Source: Paramecium sonneborni
Taxonomy: Eukaryota > Ciliophora > Oligohymenophorea > Peniculida > Parameciidae
Length of the DNA: 64,000 nt
Direction: 5' to 3'
NCBI GenBank assembly: GCA_905182985.1
Contig: CAJJDN010000048.1
Coordinates: 299,061 to 363,060 of the forward strand
Shown here: positions 38,901 to 50,577 of the stretch, piece after piece
How the letters are laid out: each line of letters starts with the position of its first letter
Position numbering within the stretch: the first letter of the stretch is position 1
Position numbers and translations under genes: made by a program
Notes under the pieces: generated by a model
What the model was told of the DNA's origin: nothing
Databases searched by the model: none
What the model saw: only the letters and a program-made list of their open reading frames with translations

Positions 38901-40590
38901 TTATCATGTTATGATAATTTACTATTAAATGAATTATTTAGTTTATTAATTTTTTCTTGACTATTATTTCTTTATTATGCATTTCCTAATTCTATAATCA
39001 TAGATTAAACTTAATCTAAATGAACAGAACTACTTCTTCTTGAATGAGTACGATCTCTCATATCAACAGGAACTTATTATAAATTATTAAGTTTATTAAT
39101 TGATTTTTATATATCTTAAATAAGTAATCTTATTAAATTAGCTTTTTTAATAGTAGAAATTTAATTTATTTTTTATTCTTATATAAAAGATTTAGTAATA
39201 GGACTTGGTGAATTTGAATTAAGAAAACTTTATATATATTTAGAAGGAGTAGTAGGATTTTATTTTTTAGGAGTTTAAAAATGTTGAATTTTATCATTTT
39301 ATTAAGGTGAATAATAAAATCTAGACATATGAGATGTTAATGATGTTCTAGATTTGCTCATAACTCTTGATGAAAATAATTATTATGAACTTTTCATAGG
39401 AGACATTTATTTAATGATTGATAACTTATTTTCAGTAGATTAAATATGTGCTTTAATATCTACTTCAATATGTTATTATCTTATAACTGATATTCCTTCA
39501 TTGAATCTTCTTTTATCAACAATAAATGCTGGTAAATTAAAAGGATATTTAATTGATAAGATTGGTTAGATAGAACTTAAATGTTTTTATTCGTATTCTG
39601 GTATTTGGAATCTTATTTATTCATAAATTTGTTGTAATTCATTAGTTTCATTACTATAAAGATTAGCTTTATCAATTTTAATAAATCTTGCTTCTTCAGT
39701 AAAACAATAGATATAATAATCAGTTTATTATAAATGATGAATTCTAATGTTGATAGCTAATCTCCTAACTATATATCTTCCATTATTATTAATTAATATA
39801 AACATTCGGTTTTTATCTATTTATATGAATAAGAATGATACTTGATAATAAAATTGAATATCTGTCATTTGGTATAATCTCATTTACAATCAAATAATTT
39901 GAATCTATTTATTCAGCTTTAGTTATCGTCCATAAATTTTAGCAAGTGAAGTATTCATTTGATAATCTAAATATTTCACTCAAGACTTTCACTTATGCTT
40001 ACTGATCAGTAAATATAACATAATCTTTAGCTGCACAAATCTTTATGAACTTTCCCTCTATTCTTACTGGAACATCACTTCTTCCTATAGGAGAATTACC
40101 CCATATCCATGCTTAGCCTCTATAATCTAAACCACATCCTATATTTTATGATAATGACACACTCTTAAAATCGTTACCAATCTTTATCACACTTTATGAA
40201 CTATAACATTTCTCATTACCCAATAAACCTAAATATATTATACATCATACCTAATTATTATTTATCCTCTCCAAATCCAAATAACTATCCTGAGTAGCAT
40301 AACAATAAAGTAACTGATTCATTCGTTGCCAATTGTTTTACTTTACTATTCCAAGTAGGAATTCTATAAAATGATTTCCCTAGTTCCAAATAGTAAACAC
40401 ATCCATTCTCTACAATCTCTAATCAACAAAAATACCTGATAATATTTAATACTAATTTTTTACGAATCCCTTACACACCTATCTTATATTCCCCATCTAC
40501 TTCACTCCATCAACACCTTAAAAAGTATTCTTTTCTATTACTAATATTATATACCTCTTCCTCATCATAAAAATAAAGAATTTCATCCAT
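25881..40590 (-). CDS. giant repeat protein: RCC1-like N-terminus plus about 44 tandem 80-residue units
   Basis: A 14.7-kb gene. Introns 26028-26052, 26204-26231, 39817-39841, 40229-40250, 40410-40435 and 40530-40554 leave 14,559 nt, exactly 4,853 codons (4,852 aa). Residues 1 to about 330 resemble RCC1-type beta-propeller blades (SGQLFGFGEDKQQLG, CGLDYRGQAWIWGN). A serine- and basic-rich linker follows (to about 530). Then come about 44 units of roughly 80 residues (about 241 nt each), between about 28.4 and 38.9 kb. Each carries a core EP..(F/Y)IEEE(I/V)L(I/V).NP.TG, then ERK(L/I)IR(R/K)PY, LGD.LNE, a R(K/R)(I/V)V.N.(E/Q)S segment and usually GW. Units alternate between TGMMERK and TGKQERK types. 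After further degenerate units the tail (about 4,400-4,852) is charged and S/T/Q rich. There is no signal peptide or membrane segment. A cytoskeletal or scaffold role is conceivable but not shown. I do not know this repeat family. Confidence 0.88.
28400..38900 (-). repeat. tandem array of about 44 coding repeats, period about 241 nt
   Basis: Repeat block inside the giant gene. Counting the IEEE core (plus-strand CTTCTTC-type words) gives hits about every 230-265 nt, from about 28428 through 28667, 28917, 29152, 29395 and so on to 38801. Units are diverged at the DNA level, so the array is old rather than a recent tandem amplification. Consecutive units differ systematically, giving a dimeric higher-order period of about 480 nt. 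Confidence 0.85.
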
Positions 40591-41157
40591 TTTTATAAAT
40601 TTTATTTAATAAATTATTATTTATATCTAACTATATTCACACTTATAACTAATTTCTCTAGCATTTACTATTATCATATCTATCAATCTCATCATTTATT
40701 AAAATATTTACGCACTTTTTCTAATTAATTTCTTTATTTTATATCATTATTTTTAATATTATATCAAATCTATATATCAAATCTATATATCTCATCTTCT
40801 TATCTCCAATTTATACTCCTTTACTAAAAACTATATCATCATCCATCTATCTAATTAGATTTAATATACCTTTTGATTGCCCAAATGCTTTAATAACAAT
40901 TTCTTTCTTTTTAAACTTTATTCAATTTATAGTTTTATCTTTTTATTATTAACTAATAAAAAATATTTATCTAAAATAATCATACAGATTTATCTTATCC
41001 TATACATTTAAATTAACTATCTCAATATATATCTATTTGATGCATTATTCTATATGTAGGGAGTTGCTTATTAACTAATTAGCAATAACTGCTTTGAAAA
41101 TCAGAGAAATTTAAATTGTTGAATAAAAATGTAATTATTTTATTATAAAACTGATTA
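40591..41157. other. divergent intergenic region
   Basis: About 570 bp between the divergently transcribed giant gene and the kinase-fusion gene; must contain both promoters. A short tandem of ATATCAAATCTAT occurs near 40763-40790. No gene seen. Confidence 0.6.
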
Positions 41158-44100
41158 ATGCAATAACAAAAAGTTATTTTTGGTAATTAGCAATATCTAT
41201 TTCAAACCACATAAACTTATTTTTAAGGCACCAAATATAAATTATTTTTGACTTCAGAATGCAATTATGTAGTCAAAATATATGAAGTTGGATAAGAGAG
41301 AGTATTGAATTATGTACTAATTTTTATAGTATTTGAATACAGAGTTATAAGCTGTTCATCTTTTTAAGGAAAAAGGATGTAACAACATTGCAAAATCATA
41401 TGAAGGAGAATTATAATCAAATTAAAAAGTAATAGTTTTTGAAAAAGCTGAAGTCCTACAAAATATTTTGAAGGATTCTTAATAAGGTTTAGTAGAACCT
41501 CAAGTCCTTAAAGTAAGCAGAAAAATAAGCGTAGATCTTATTAGATTTAAGCAAAGCATTAAAGCATTGTCATTCATTAGGTGTAACACATCGAGATATC
41601 AGACCAGAAAATATTTTAATAGGGTTAGATAAGTAAGCCAAATTATGGAATTTTTAAAGGTGCTTTTTTTAAGTATTTTAAATTCTAATTAGTAATATGT
41701 TCAAATACCAAATGAATATTTCGGGAAAATCAAAGAAGAAATTGAAATGAATACTTTTGAACATGTAAGAGCCCCAGAATAAAAAGATTTTTCTTAAAGA
41801 TTACCAATTACTACCAAAGTAGACATCTATGCTCTAGGATAATTAATGTATTATATAATATTTAAAGTTCGATATGATTAAAACCCTAATTGGGAAGGAA
41901 AGTATATAAATTTATTATATAAGTGCATAATGGGGAGTCTATAGTTCTAAATTATAAAACCTAATAAAATAATTACTTATCAGTAATCCAAAAGAGAGGA
42001 TTACAGCTGAATAAATAGAAAAATAAATTAATTCCTTCATCATTTAATATAAGTAATTTTTATAATTTATTTTCAGTGGAATATCATAATAAATTCATTT
42101 AAGAAGTTAATCAACTAATGACACATAAAATAAACATATAATTAATTAATATAATGGAATTGAGAAGTGTCATTCTTTTGAATTTAAAGATTTAGAATAA
42201 CCTTAATCCTCTTTAACAACTAAATTAGTTAAATTAGTAAGTAAAGTTGCATAAAAAACTGATTTTTGGATAGCTGCATGTTTAGAAGAAGTTGATGCTG
42301 CTCCATGTTAAAAATATTTTAGATTTCTTCATTGTAAAGCATGGTAAAAGAAACAAAAAATTCCTAAATTTTATGAAAAATTGTCTAATAGACTTTAATT
42401 AAATTCTGTGATAATAACATTTAAAGCTTTGTAATTATTACATAACTATGTCAAAAAAGGTCCTTAAGAGACAATTCTTGTATAACATTAAACATATTCC
42501 CCAAACGCAATTTTAGAAAGAATCAAAAATTTTTAAGAATAAATCTAAATGCGGATTTGTAAAGATAAATATAGAACTTAATTTTTCACAAAATTATTGT
42601 ATAATTATTCTATTATACTTTTGGAAAAGGTTTAATTTCATACATTCTATTTAAAATTTTTCGAAGGTAATTATTCTATGATTCCATTCTTTAATAGTAT
42701 GAATGGAGCTTAAAAATAAAAATTAAGTGTAGCAATATTGAATAATATGATGAATTTATGGAAATAATTAATAATTTTTGCATCTGATATATCCTTTCAG
42801 GAATAAAATTTAATTAATTTATAACTGGGTCTTGCTATTACAATGGCAGATGAATTGTATAATATTCTTTGCACATTTACTCATATATTTTATGCTTTAA
42901 AATAAAGCACTAATTATATAAGCGGATAACCAACAAATAATAATGAAGTTAAATAAGCTTTTCTTGCATTATAAGAAGAATATTAAATTAATTTTTAATC
43001 AACTATTAATTTCTTTTCTGTATGTAAAAGAATACCTCAATTTTAATAATTAATACCAGATCCTTCTAAGAATGTTGTTGAAACTTTAAAAAAAGTGCCA
43101 TTGTTTTAATCTAAAATAGGAGAATTTTATATAAATGATTTTTTAAGTTATTAAATGTCAATTGATGGAATTAAATTACCTTAAAGTTATGGAGAAATAA
43201 TGATAAATTAAGTTGTGGAATATGATGAAGATGTAGTTTAATTAGAATCAAAATTTGAAAAATAAAACTCTCATCCAATAAAAGCAGTACAATCTTGTTA
43301 AGTATAATCAGAGAAATCAAATTAGTTTAATTTTGAATTCTAAGTATTACCAAAAATTAATAATAATAATTCTCAGATAAATATTAATTAAGATGATTAA
43401 ATTAATTATTCTATTTAATAATAATAGTAAAATTAAGAGATTGAAAATCAAAGAGAATCTAAAAGTATTAAAAATGTTTAATTAAAGAAAAAACAATCAA
43501 AATAATAGTAATAAGGAGAGTACAATGGATTAGATTTATCTGATGATGATTAGTAGAATGACGATGATGATTATGAATAAGTACCAAAAAAACCTGAAGA
43601 AACTAAAATAAGAGCTACTTTGTCTAATTAAAATACATAGTCAATAAAAGAATTATTAAATGATGATGAATTCTTAAAATGGGGACTCAAATAAAATAAT
43701 ATAAATAAATCTAATGTATAAGAATAAAGGATTAAATCAGCTAATCCTTAACCAAATAATATTTTTGATTAGTTTAATTTAAATTAAAATTAGACACCAT
43801 AAGTGTTTAATTAAATTGAATAACCATAATAGAATTAACAAAGTAGTTTTTAAGTTGTTGATTTCTTTAATAAACAAGGAAAAAGTATTTAATTGACATA
43901 TATAATTTAGATGTTTCTGAATGGATGATTAATCATGATTAATTAAAATTAGAAAAATTGATAGGAACAGGTAGTAGTTGTGAAGTTTATAAAGGATATT
44001 GGAGAGGAGGAGAAGTAGCAATTAAAAAGATGAAAATTAAATCATTAAATGAGAATCATTTAAAAGAATTTAAAAGAGAAATTTCTGCTTTAGTGACGAT

Positions 44101-44831
44101 ATAAAGACATCCAAATTTAGTATAATTATTAGGAATTTCATAAAAAGATGATGAATTATATATTGTAACAGAATATTGTGCTGGAGGAACACTTTTTGAT
44201 TTATTACACAAAAAAAAACATTTAGAAATAAATTGGTAATAAAGGGTAAAAATGGCAATTTAAATAGCAGATGGGATGCATCATCTACATAAATTAAATC
44301 CTCCATTAATACATAGAGATCTTAAGAGTTTAAAGTAAAAAATATTTAATTAAAATATAGTTTATTACTTGAATAAACATATGAATAGAATAGATTAAAT
44401 ATCAAAATTGCTGATTTTGGATTAGCTAGAGTTTAAGCGGATAATGGTGAATAAATGACTGGTGTTTTAGGAACTTTTGTAAAATATTATAATATTAAAT
44501 CAGCATTGGATGGCTCCAGAAGTATTCTAAAATGTTCCTTATACAATAAAAGCAGATGTCTATTCATATGCAGTAAAATAAACAGTTCTATCAAATTTAG
44601 ATAGTATTATGGGAAATATGTTGCAGAGAAACACCATATAAACAATTATCTACTAATCCACCTGCTATCATGAAATTAGTTGCAGTAGATAATGGAAGAC
44701 CTGATTTGAGTTTAATTTAGGCTGGTTGTCCTTTATTTTTAAAAGAGTTGATGATTAAATGTTGGGATAAAGATCCTTAAAAAAGACCATTATTTCAAGA
44801 AGTATTATCATACTTAAGGGGATATTAATGA
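41158..44831 (+). CDS. NAK-type pseudokinase / ANTH-like / TKL kinase fusion
   Basis: One gene of 1,150 codons. Introns are 41302-41329, 41513-41534, 41673-41692, 41923-41944, 42053-42076 (in frame, optional), 43885-43910, 44335-44360, 44479-44503 and 44573-44600; the spliced length divides by 3. Residues 1 to about 300 resemble the NAK family (AAK1/GAK/Ark1): VVK lysine, HRDIRPENIL, then KLWNF in place of the DFG, an EEIEMNTFEHVRAPE activation segment, and DIYALGQLMYY. The altered DFG implies weak or no catalysis. About 310-520 resembles an ANTH/ENTH membrane-adaptor domain (KLVSKVAQKTDFW, FYEKLSNRL..NSVIITFKALQLLHNYVKKG). A Q/N/D-rich linker follows. From about 880 a TKL kinase is intact: GTGSSCEVY, VAIKKM, HRDLKS, DFGLAR, HWMAPEV, CWDKDP. 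The 26-nt intron at 43885 joins linker to kinase in frame; unspliced, the frame would stop at a TGA nearby. The domains suggest clathrin-mediated trafficking. Confidence 0.8.
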
Positions 44832-44956
44832 TTTATCAAATTATTGTATGTAAAAAATTTAACTTTTTAATTCTGCGATTATCAAAAGAAATCAAAAGTA
44901 GTTGATGATATATATATATCTAGTCAAAATTTATATTATTGATTAATTTTACATAA

Positions 44957-46433
44957 ATGCAATTTATAAAGCTTTTCAATAAATCTTATGATGCACCATC
45001 TGGAATACTTAGTTCCATATTCATTACTAAAAAGGGAAGGAAAATTACTTTAATCCTATCCGATTCCAAACTCTATCGAATTGTAATCTTTTAAAAATTA
45101 TTTAAAGTCTGATAAAGGTGTGAAAATGGTATGTTTAAGCAGTCATTTACGCTTTTAAATAAGATACTCTAAATAATAGAACTATCTAATCTTAGAAACT
45201 GACTTTTTACCTAAACCTATAGAATATTAGTTTTTGGAATAACCAGGCATGTGGGAAATATTTCTAAAATAGAAATTATCATTAATGGATTATTAAAAAT
45301 ATTATGAGATAGAAAAGCTGATTGGTAATGGAAGTTTTGCTAGTGTTTATATTGGTAAATCAAAATGTGATGGTACAAAAGTAGCAATAAAAGCATTCCT
45401 TAAAAAAATGCTAATGTTAAAAGATCCAACTTAATGGAGAGTATTAATATATGGATATATTTTAGGAATAAATAGACAATGAAGTAAAATTGATGAGATA
45501 TATGAATCATTAGAATATATTGAAATTATATGATGTTTTTGAAAACAAAGCTTAAATTTATTTAATCACATAATTATGTAGAGGTGGCAACCTTGAATAA
45601 GCAATTAAAAAATTAGAAGAACCATTACCATTTTTAACTGTAAAGGTGATTTTTAGACAAATAGTGGAAGGAATCAAATATATGCATGATATAGGTATAA
45701 TAATAATTGAATAAGAGGTTTAATGCATAGAGATATAAAACCAGGAAATATATTATTTAGACAACCAGTATCTTTGAAATAATTTGGTTTATCAGTTTAA
45801 GATGGTCCATTAATAAGTGATTTTGGTGTATCATCTACAATTTAAAAATAACTAAATGTTTATTAATATTGTGGGTCTTATGGATATATGGCACCAGAAG
45901 TATTTGCATGTGAAAATGACAAATAGAAATCTTATAATGAAAAATGTGATGTCTTTAGTTTAGGTTGTTTACTTTATGAATTGTATTATAAATAAATTTA
46001 ATTAGAACTACTACTAAACCATTATTCTAAGGAAATAATATAAAATCATTAAATAAGGAATGTAATATAAGTATGAATAAATTGTTGGAGGATTGTTTTG
46101 GAAATCGATAATGTAAATATATAATATAACCATTTAGTAATTAATTTATTAATGAAAATGTTGAATCCTAATCCAGGTTTAAGAATTTCATGTTCAGAAG
46201 TCCTTAATCATCCAGTTATGCAAGTTGAATATGATGAATAAGGATGTCCACTATTTAAAGATTATAAAAAACCTATGACATTGTCGATACAAAAACCAAG
46301 ATCATCATTAAAATCTAAAAGCAATGCTATTTTGCCATAAACTTCAAGGAGAAATGAAACACAATCATTTAAAAGATTATCTTAAGTACTACCACCTTTA
46401 AAAAGATTAAGCACAGAAGTGCATAATTCATGA
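44957..46433 (+). CDS. serine/threonine protein kinase
   Basis: Predicted 451-aa kinase with introns 45083-45107, 45441-45465, 45695-45717, 45983-46005 and 46113-46137 (spliced length divisible by 3). Residues 1-100 form a beta-rich leader (GILSSIFITKKGRKITLIL, FQIRYSKQQNYLILE) that might be a PH-like fold; this is a guess. The kinase domain runs about 115-390: IGNGSFASVYIG, VAIKAF, CRGGNLE, MHRDIKPGNIL, ISDFGVSS, YMAPEVFA, DVFSLGCLLYELY and a final LNPNPGLRISCSEVLNHP. All catalytic residues are present. The C-terminal tail is basic and S/T rich (SIQKPRSSLKSKS, SRRNETQSFKRLS), a likely site of regulation. Subfamily is uncertain (ULK- or CAMK-like among Paramecium's very large kinome). It follows the fusion gene on the same strand, 125 bp downstream. 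Confidence 0.85.
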
Positions 46434-46651
46434 TGGAATATTTTATATGTACTTCATTATTTATATAATTTTTGAGATTATTTTTAATAGTAAATAAATT
46501 ATCTATTTAAACTAATAAAATTCTTTAATTATTATTATTCAATTCTTATGATATTTTTAGGAATTATAATGAATATTATCATCCTTAGATGTAGCCATCT
46601 TTTATATTTTTAATTTAGATATATAAATTATATTTATATAAGTATTATATG

Positions 46652-47432
46652 TCATTTATATTATTATTATTTTTAAATCCTCTATGATTTTATATCATTA
46701 AGAAAGGCATCCATTTACAATTGTTGATTTGGCAGTGCTTTAGGGAATTATACAGTTTGCTATGAATATTATGGTTGTTCGTAAAATTATTATTGCTATT
46801 ATTGTTATCCATAATTTTAGAATTGTGGATTAACAATAGGGCCGACCTGATTACCAAAGGGTAAGCCAATTTATTAAGTATTATTTACTAAACCTTATCC
46901 TTAAACAGCTTAAAATGGTGAAAATGGAACTTATTGACTTGGAATTTAAGTAGGATTTCTTTATTGTGAATTATATTGCTATTTATTTAAACCTCTAAAG
47001 GGATCTTATTAAGTAACAGGACTCAATCTATAGTCAAATTGATCTTGCGGCCTCTTAAAAGGATCTTGTATCTCCCCTCTTGAAGATGGTCTTTATGGTA
47101 TTTAAGGTATTTATGGTGCTTGTATTTACTATTAAGGAAATATTTAATATTATTCTTAGTAATCCAATTTATTAGCTGAACTTGAACGAACTATTGGAGG
47201 TTTTTAATATTATGGTTATTATTTAAATAAATATTCTTGTTTTGGTATCTGTTATCTCTATAATTCAGGAGGAAAATTGTTATTTGCATATTATTCAAAT
47301 TAATCATAATATCTAAAATCTTATTTTAAAGTACCTTTGTTCATATTATCTCATTACAGCCATAAAATCCTCCTTTCTATCATATTTTCGAAGTTCATCA
47401 ACAAATTCATCTACTCTTAACGGTTGAGACAT
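46652..47432 (-). CDS. Q/P-rich low-complexity protein
   Basis: Predicted 252-aa protein with one intron at 47313-47334. A short ordered N-terminus (MSQPLRVDEFVDELRKYDRKEDF) is followed by a Q, P, Y, F and N rich chain with SH3/WW-like proline patches (QKPPIVRSSS, SQQVPFSPF) and Q runs, likely intrinsically disordered and prion-like in composition. No domain or signal peptide. The gene converges on the kinase gene (218 bp between stops). Function unknown. Confidence 0.72.
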
Positions 47433-49007
47433 ATAAAAATATTAATTATATTATTATCATTTCTAAAATATTTTTGATTCAACACTGCTGCATAACAATG
47501 AACATAAATTCTCTCAATTTATTTGATAGTATAAACAATAATCATTGTTTACTTAAGTTTATTTTACTTTCATATTATTATCACAATCGAAATTCAATTA
47601 TTGAATTGAATTTTATATATTTAAAAATTTCACTTTTAGTTATCATATTTTAATCAATTTTAAATTTAGATCTATACTATTCAATACATGAACAAAATTA
47701 TAATCGCTTTTTAGTGTTTCATCTTTTTTCAACTACCTATTGCAATTAAATTTATTTCAAATTAATTATCCTATTAAAGTATAAGCATAGGCCTAACAAT
47801 TAATATAATTTAAAATACTCTATATATTATTAAGTTATTTTATTCTATGGCGAGTTTGACATATAAGCTTCTAAAAATTGATAATTGGTTATTCAAATTC
47901 TCTTTGTTTAAATACATCTTATAATCATCTTTTAAAATTTCATATTATACTATCATTCCTTAAAGATAACTATTCTTTTTCAATAACATATGCAAGTATT
48001 TCAATAACATATGCAAGTATTTCAATAAGACTTGTAAAGTTATTTTTTAATTTTTAAACATTTTATTTAAAATACAATGAACCAGTATTTAAATATTGTT
48101 AAATTAATTTTTTAATATGTATCTAGTTTATATAAATAAATATTTAAGATAGCACTTCTTAGTTTTCAGTTGTTCATTCTATATTCTAATGATCCTTCGT
48201 ATTTCGAACATTCTTGAATTATTAGGATTTTGAGAAAGTTAAATAATTGAAACAATGTATATTAAAAACCTTTTAACTTTCTTATGATAAATTATGGTAA
48301 TACTCATTTTAACTTATAAAAATTAGATTATATTGAACCATTAATATATTAATTTAAACTAAATTCAATTAGAATACTAAGATGATATGGAAAAATACCA
48401 TTTTAAAAGAAATTAAAAATAATATCTTGACTTTTCCTTTGTTTTTCTAGGTGTTCATAATTTAAATTGAATTGATAAAGTCTATAGAGATTAATCCTTT
48501 AAAAAATCTAATTATTTGTAATGATGGTTTGATCCTGATTTATTATCAATAATTCAATATAATCTGCAATTTGAATCAGCTGTTAAGTATTATTCTTTTG
48601 TGTAAAGAAGCACAACCTCTTGAAATTTAAGTAGGTTATTTAAATGTTAAATTTGGTTGTAATAATACTAAGATTATTAATGCGAAAATGTAAAAATTAA
48701 GGTGTTTATGAGATAATAATGTTTTGAGATTTTTGAGGTATATGTAATGCTAACTTATTTTATGATGTTTATTGGTTAAATTTGAGTTGGATATGGATTA
48801 TTGTTTATTTGTTTGATTAAGTTAGAGTTTTTGATATTTAGAGATGAAATCAAACTAGAAATAAGGATATTATTAAAGTAAAACTTTTTTTGATTGGATA
48901 ATTCTATTGAGCATTTAATGAGAATAATAAATCAATTACGAATAAGTATCATGAGTTGAAATAAAACTGATAATGAAATAATTATTGGGTTTAATTAATA
49001 ATAAATA
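47433..49007. other. long intergenic stretch
   Basis: Between the Q/P-rich gene and the (left copy of the) oxysterol-binding gene. A 21-bp unit is tandemly repeated twice at 47978-48019. From 48590 to 48690 a plus-strand stretch reads somewhat like coding (CKEAQPLEIQVGYLNVKFG) but is broken by stops; possibly a decayed exon. No gene called. Confidence 0.5.
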
Positions 49008-49477
49008 ATGGAAGGGTATTTAAAGAAATGGGTGAATTTCATGTATTAATGGTAAAATCGTTATTTTATTTTACATGAAGATTCATTGATCTATTGTTAG
49101 TCAAAAGGATCTCCAAAGAAAGGTAAAAAAACATTTATAATGATTAGGTTAAGTACATTTAAGTATATGTTCAATTAGATCTGTTCCTAAGGATCCATAA
49201 AGAATTGTTATAAATTCTGGAATGAGTGAAATGCACTTAAGAGCTTCATCAGTATAAGAGAAATAAAAGTGGTTAGATGCTCTTTTGTATGCACAATAAA
49301 GAGTATTATATAATCGTTATATATAGTTTACATCTAAATCTTAGAATAAGATGCTTGTTTAGAGAAAAAAGAATCCTTTTTATTTTATAGAAGGTGCTCC
49401 AGAATTAGATTTGAAACGTATCCATACAACATTGACATAATTTTGGGTTATGTAAGCACAATTAGAGGAGTAGATTT
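48379..49477. repeat. contig-overlap duplicate 3, left copy
   Basis: 1,099 bp repeated at 49479-50577 (offset 1,100) across a single N. No difference was seen by eye. Same geometry as the other two duplications; an assembly overlap. Confidence 0.95.
49008..49477 (+). pseudogene. false partial copy: 5' part of oxysterol-binding protein
   Basis: PH-domain-coding start of the oxysterol-binding gene, cut by the N at 49478. The intact gene begins at 50108. Confidence 0.9.
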
Positions 49478-49478
49478 N
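49478..49478. other. assembly gap (single N)
   Basis: One undetermined base joining the two copies of overlap duplicate 3. Confidence 0.95.
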
Positions 49479-50577
49479 AAGATGATATGGAAAAATACCA
49501 TTTTAAAAGAAATTAAAAATAATATCTTGACTTTTCCTTTGTTTTTCTAGGTGTTCATAATTTAAATTGAATTGATAAAGTCTATAGAGATTAATCCTTT
49601 AAAAAATCTAATTATTTGTAATGATGGTTTGATCCTGATTTATTATCAATAATTCAATATAATCTGCAATTTGAATCAGCTGTTAAGTATTATTCTTTTG
49701 TGTAAAGAAGCACAACCTCTTGAAATTTAAGTAGGTTATTTAAATGTTAAATTTGGTTGTAATAATACTAAGATTATTAATGCGAAAATGTAAAAATTAA
49801 GGTGTTTATGAGATAATAATGTTTTGAGATTTTTGAGGTATATGTAATGCTAACTTATTTTATGATGTTTATTGGTTAAATTTGAGTTGGATATGGATTA
49901 TTGTTTATTTGTTTGATTAAGTTAGAGTTTTTGATATTTAGAGATGAAATCAAACTAGAAATAAGGATATTATTAAAGTAAAACTTTTTTTGATTGGATA
50001 ATTCTATTGAGCATTTAATGAGAATAATAAATCAATTACGAATAAGTATCATGAGTTGAAATAAAACTGATAATGAAATAATTATTGGGTTTAATTAATA
50101 ATAAATAATGGAAGGGTATTTAAAGAAATGGGTGAATTTCATGTATTAATGGTAAAATCGTTATTTTATTTTACATGAAGATTCATTGATCTATTGTTAG
50201 TCAAAAGGATCTCCAAAGAAAGGTAAAAAAACATTTATAATGATTAGGTTAAGTACATTTAAGTATATGTTCAATTAGATCTGTTCCTAAGGATCCATAA
50301 AGAATTGTTATAAATTCTGGAATGAGTGAAATGCACTTAAGAGCTTCATCAGTATAAGAGAAATAAAAGTGGTTAGATGCTCTTTTGTATGCACAATAAA
50401 GAGTATTATATAATCGTTATATATAGTTTACATCTAAATCTTAGAATAAGATGCTTGTTTAGAGAAAAAAGAATCCTTTTTATTTTATAGAAGGTGCTCC
50501 AGAATTAGATTTGAAACGTATCCATACAACATTGACATAATTTTGGGTTATGTAAGCACAATTAGAGGAGTAGATTT
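49479..50577. repeat. contig-overlap duplicate 3, right copy
   Basis: Copy of 48379-49477 that continues into the complete oxysterol-binding gene. The first 629 bp are intergenic and show no convincing gene. Confidence 0.95.

Noticed and set aside
40410..40590. In-frame TGA in the first exon of the giant gene
   Set aside because: It disappears when introns 40530-40554 and 40410-40435 are removed, after which the RCC1-like frame is continuous.
43919..44831. TKL kinase as a separate gene
   Set aside because: A canonical 26-nt intron joins it in frame to the preceding ANTH-containing chain, and there is no intergenic space. Total spliced length divides by 3. Transcript data could still overturn this.
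47978..48019. CRISPR-like or transposon terminal repeat
   Set aside because: Only two adjacent 21-bp copies without spacers or coding context; a simple tandem duplication.
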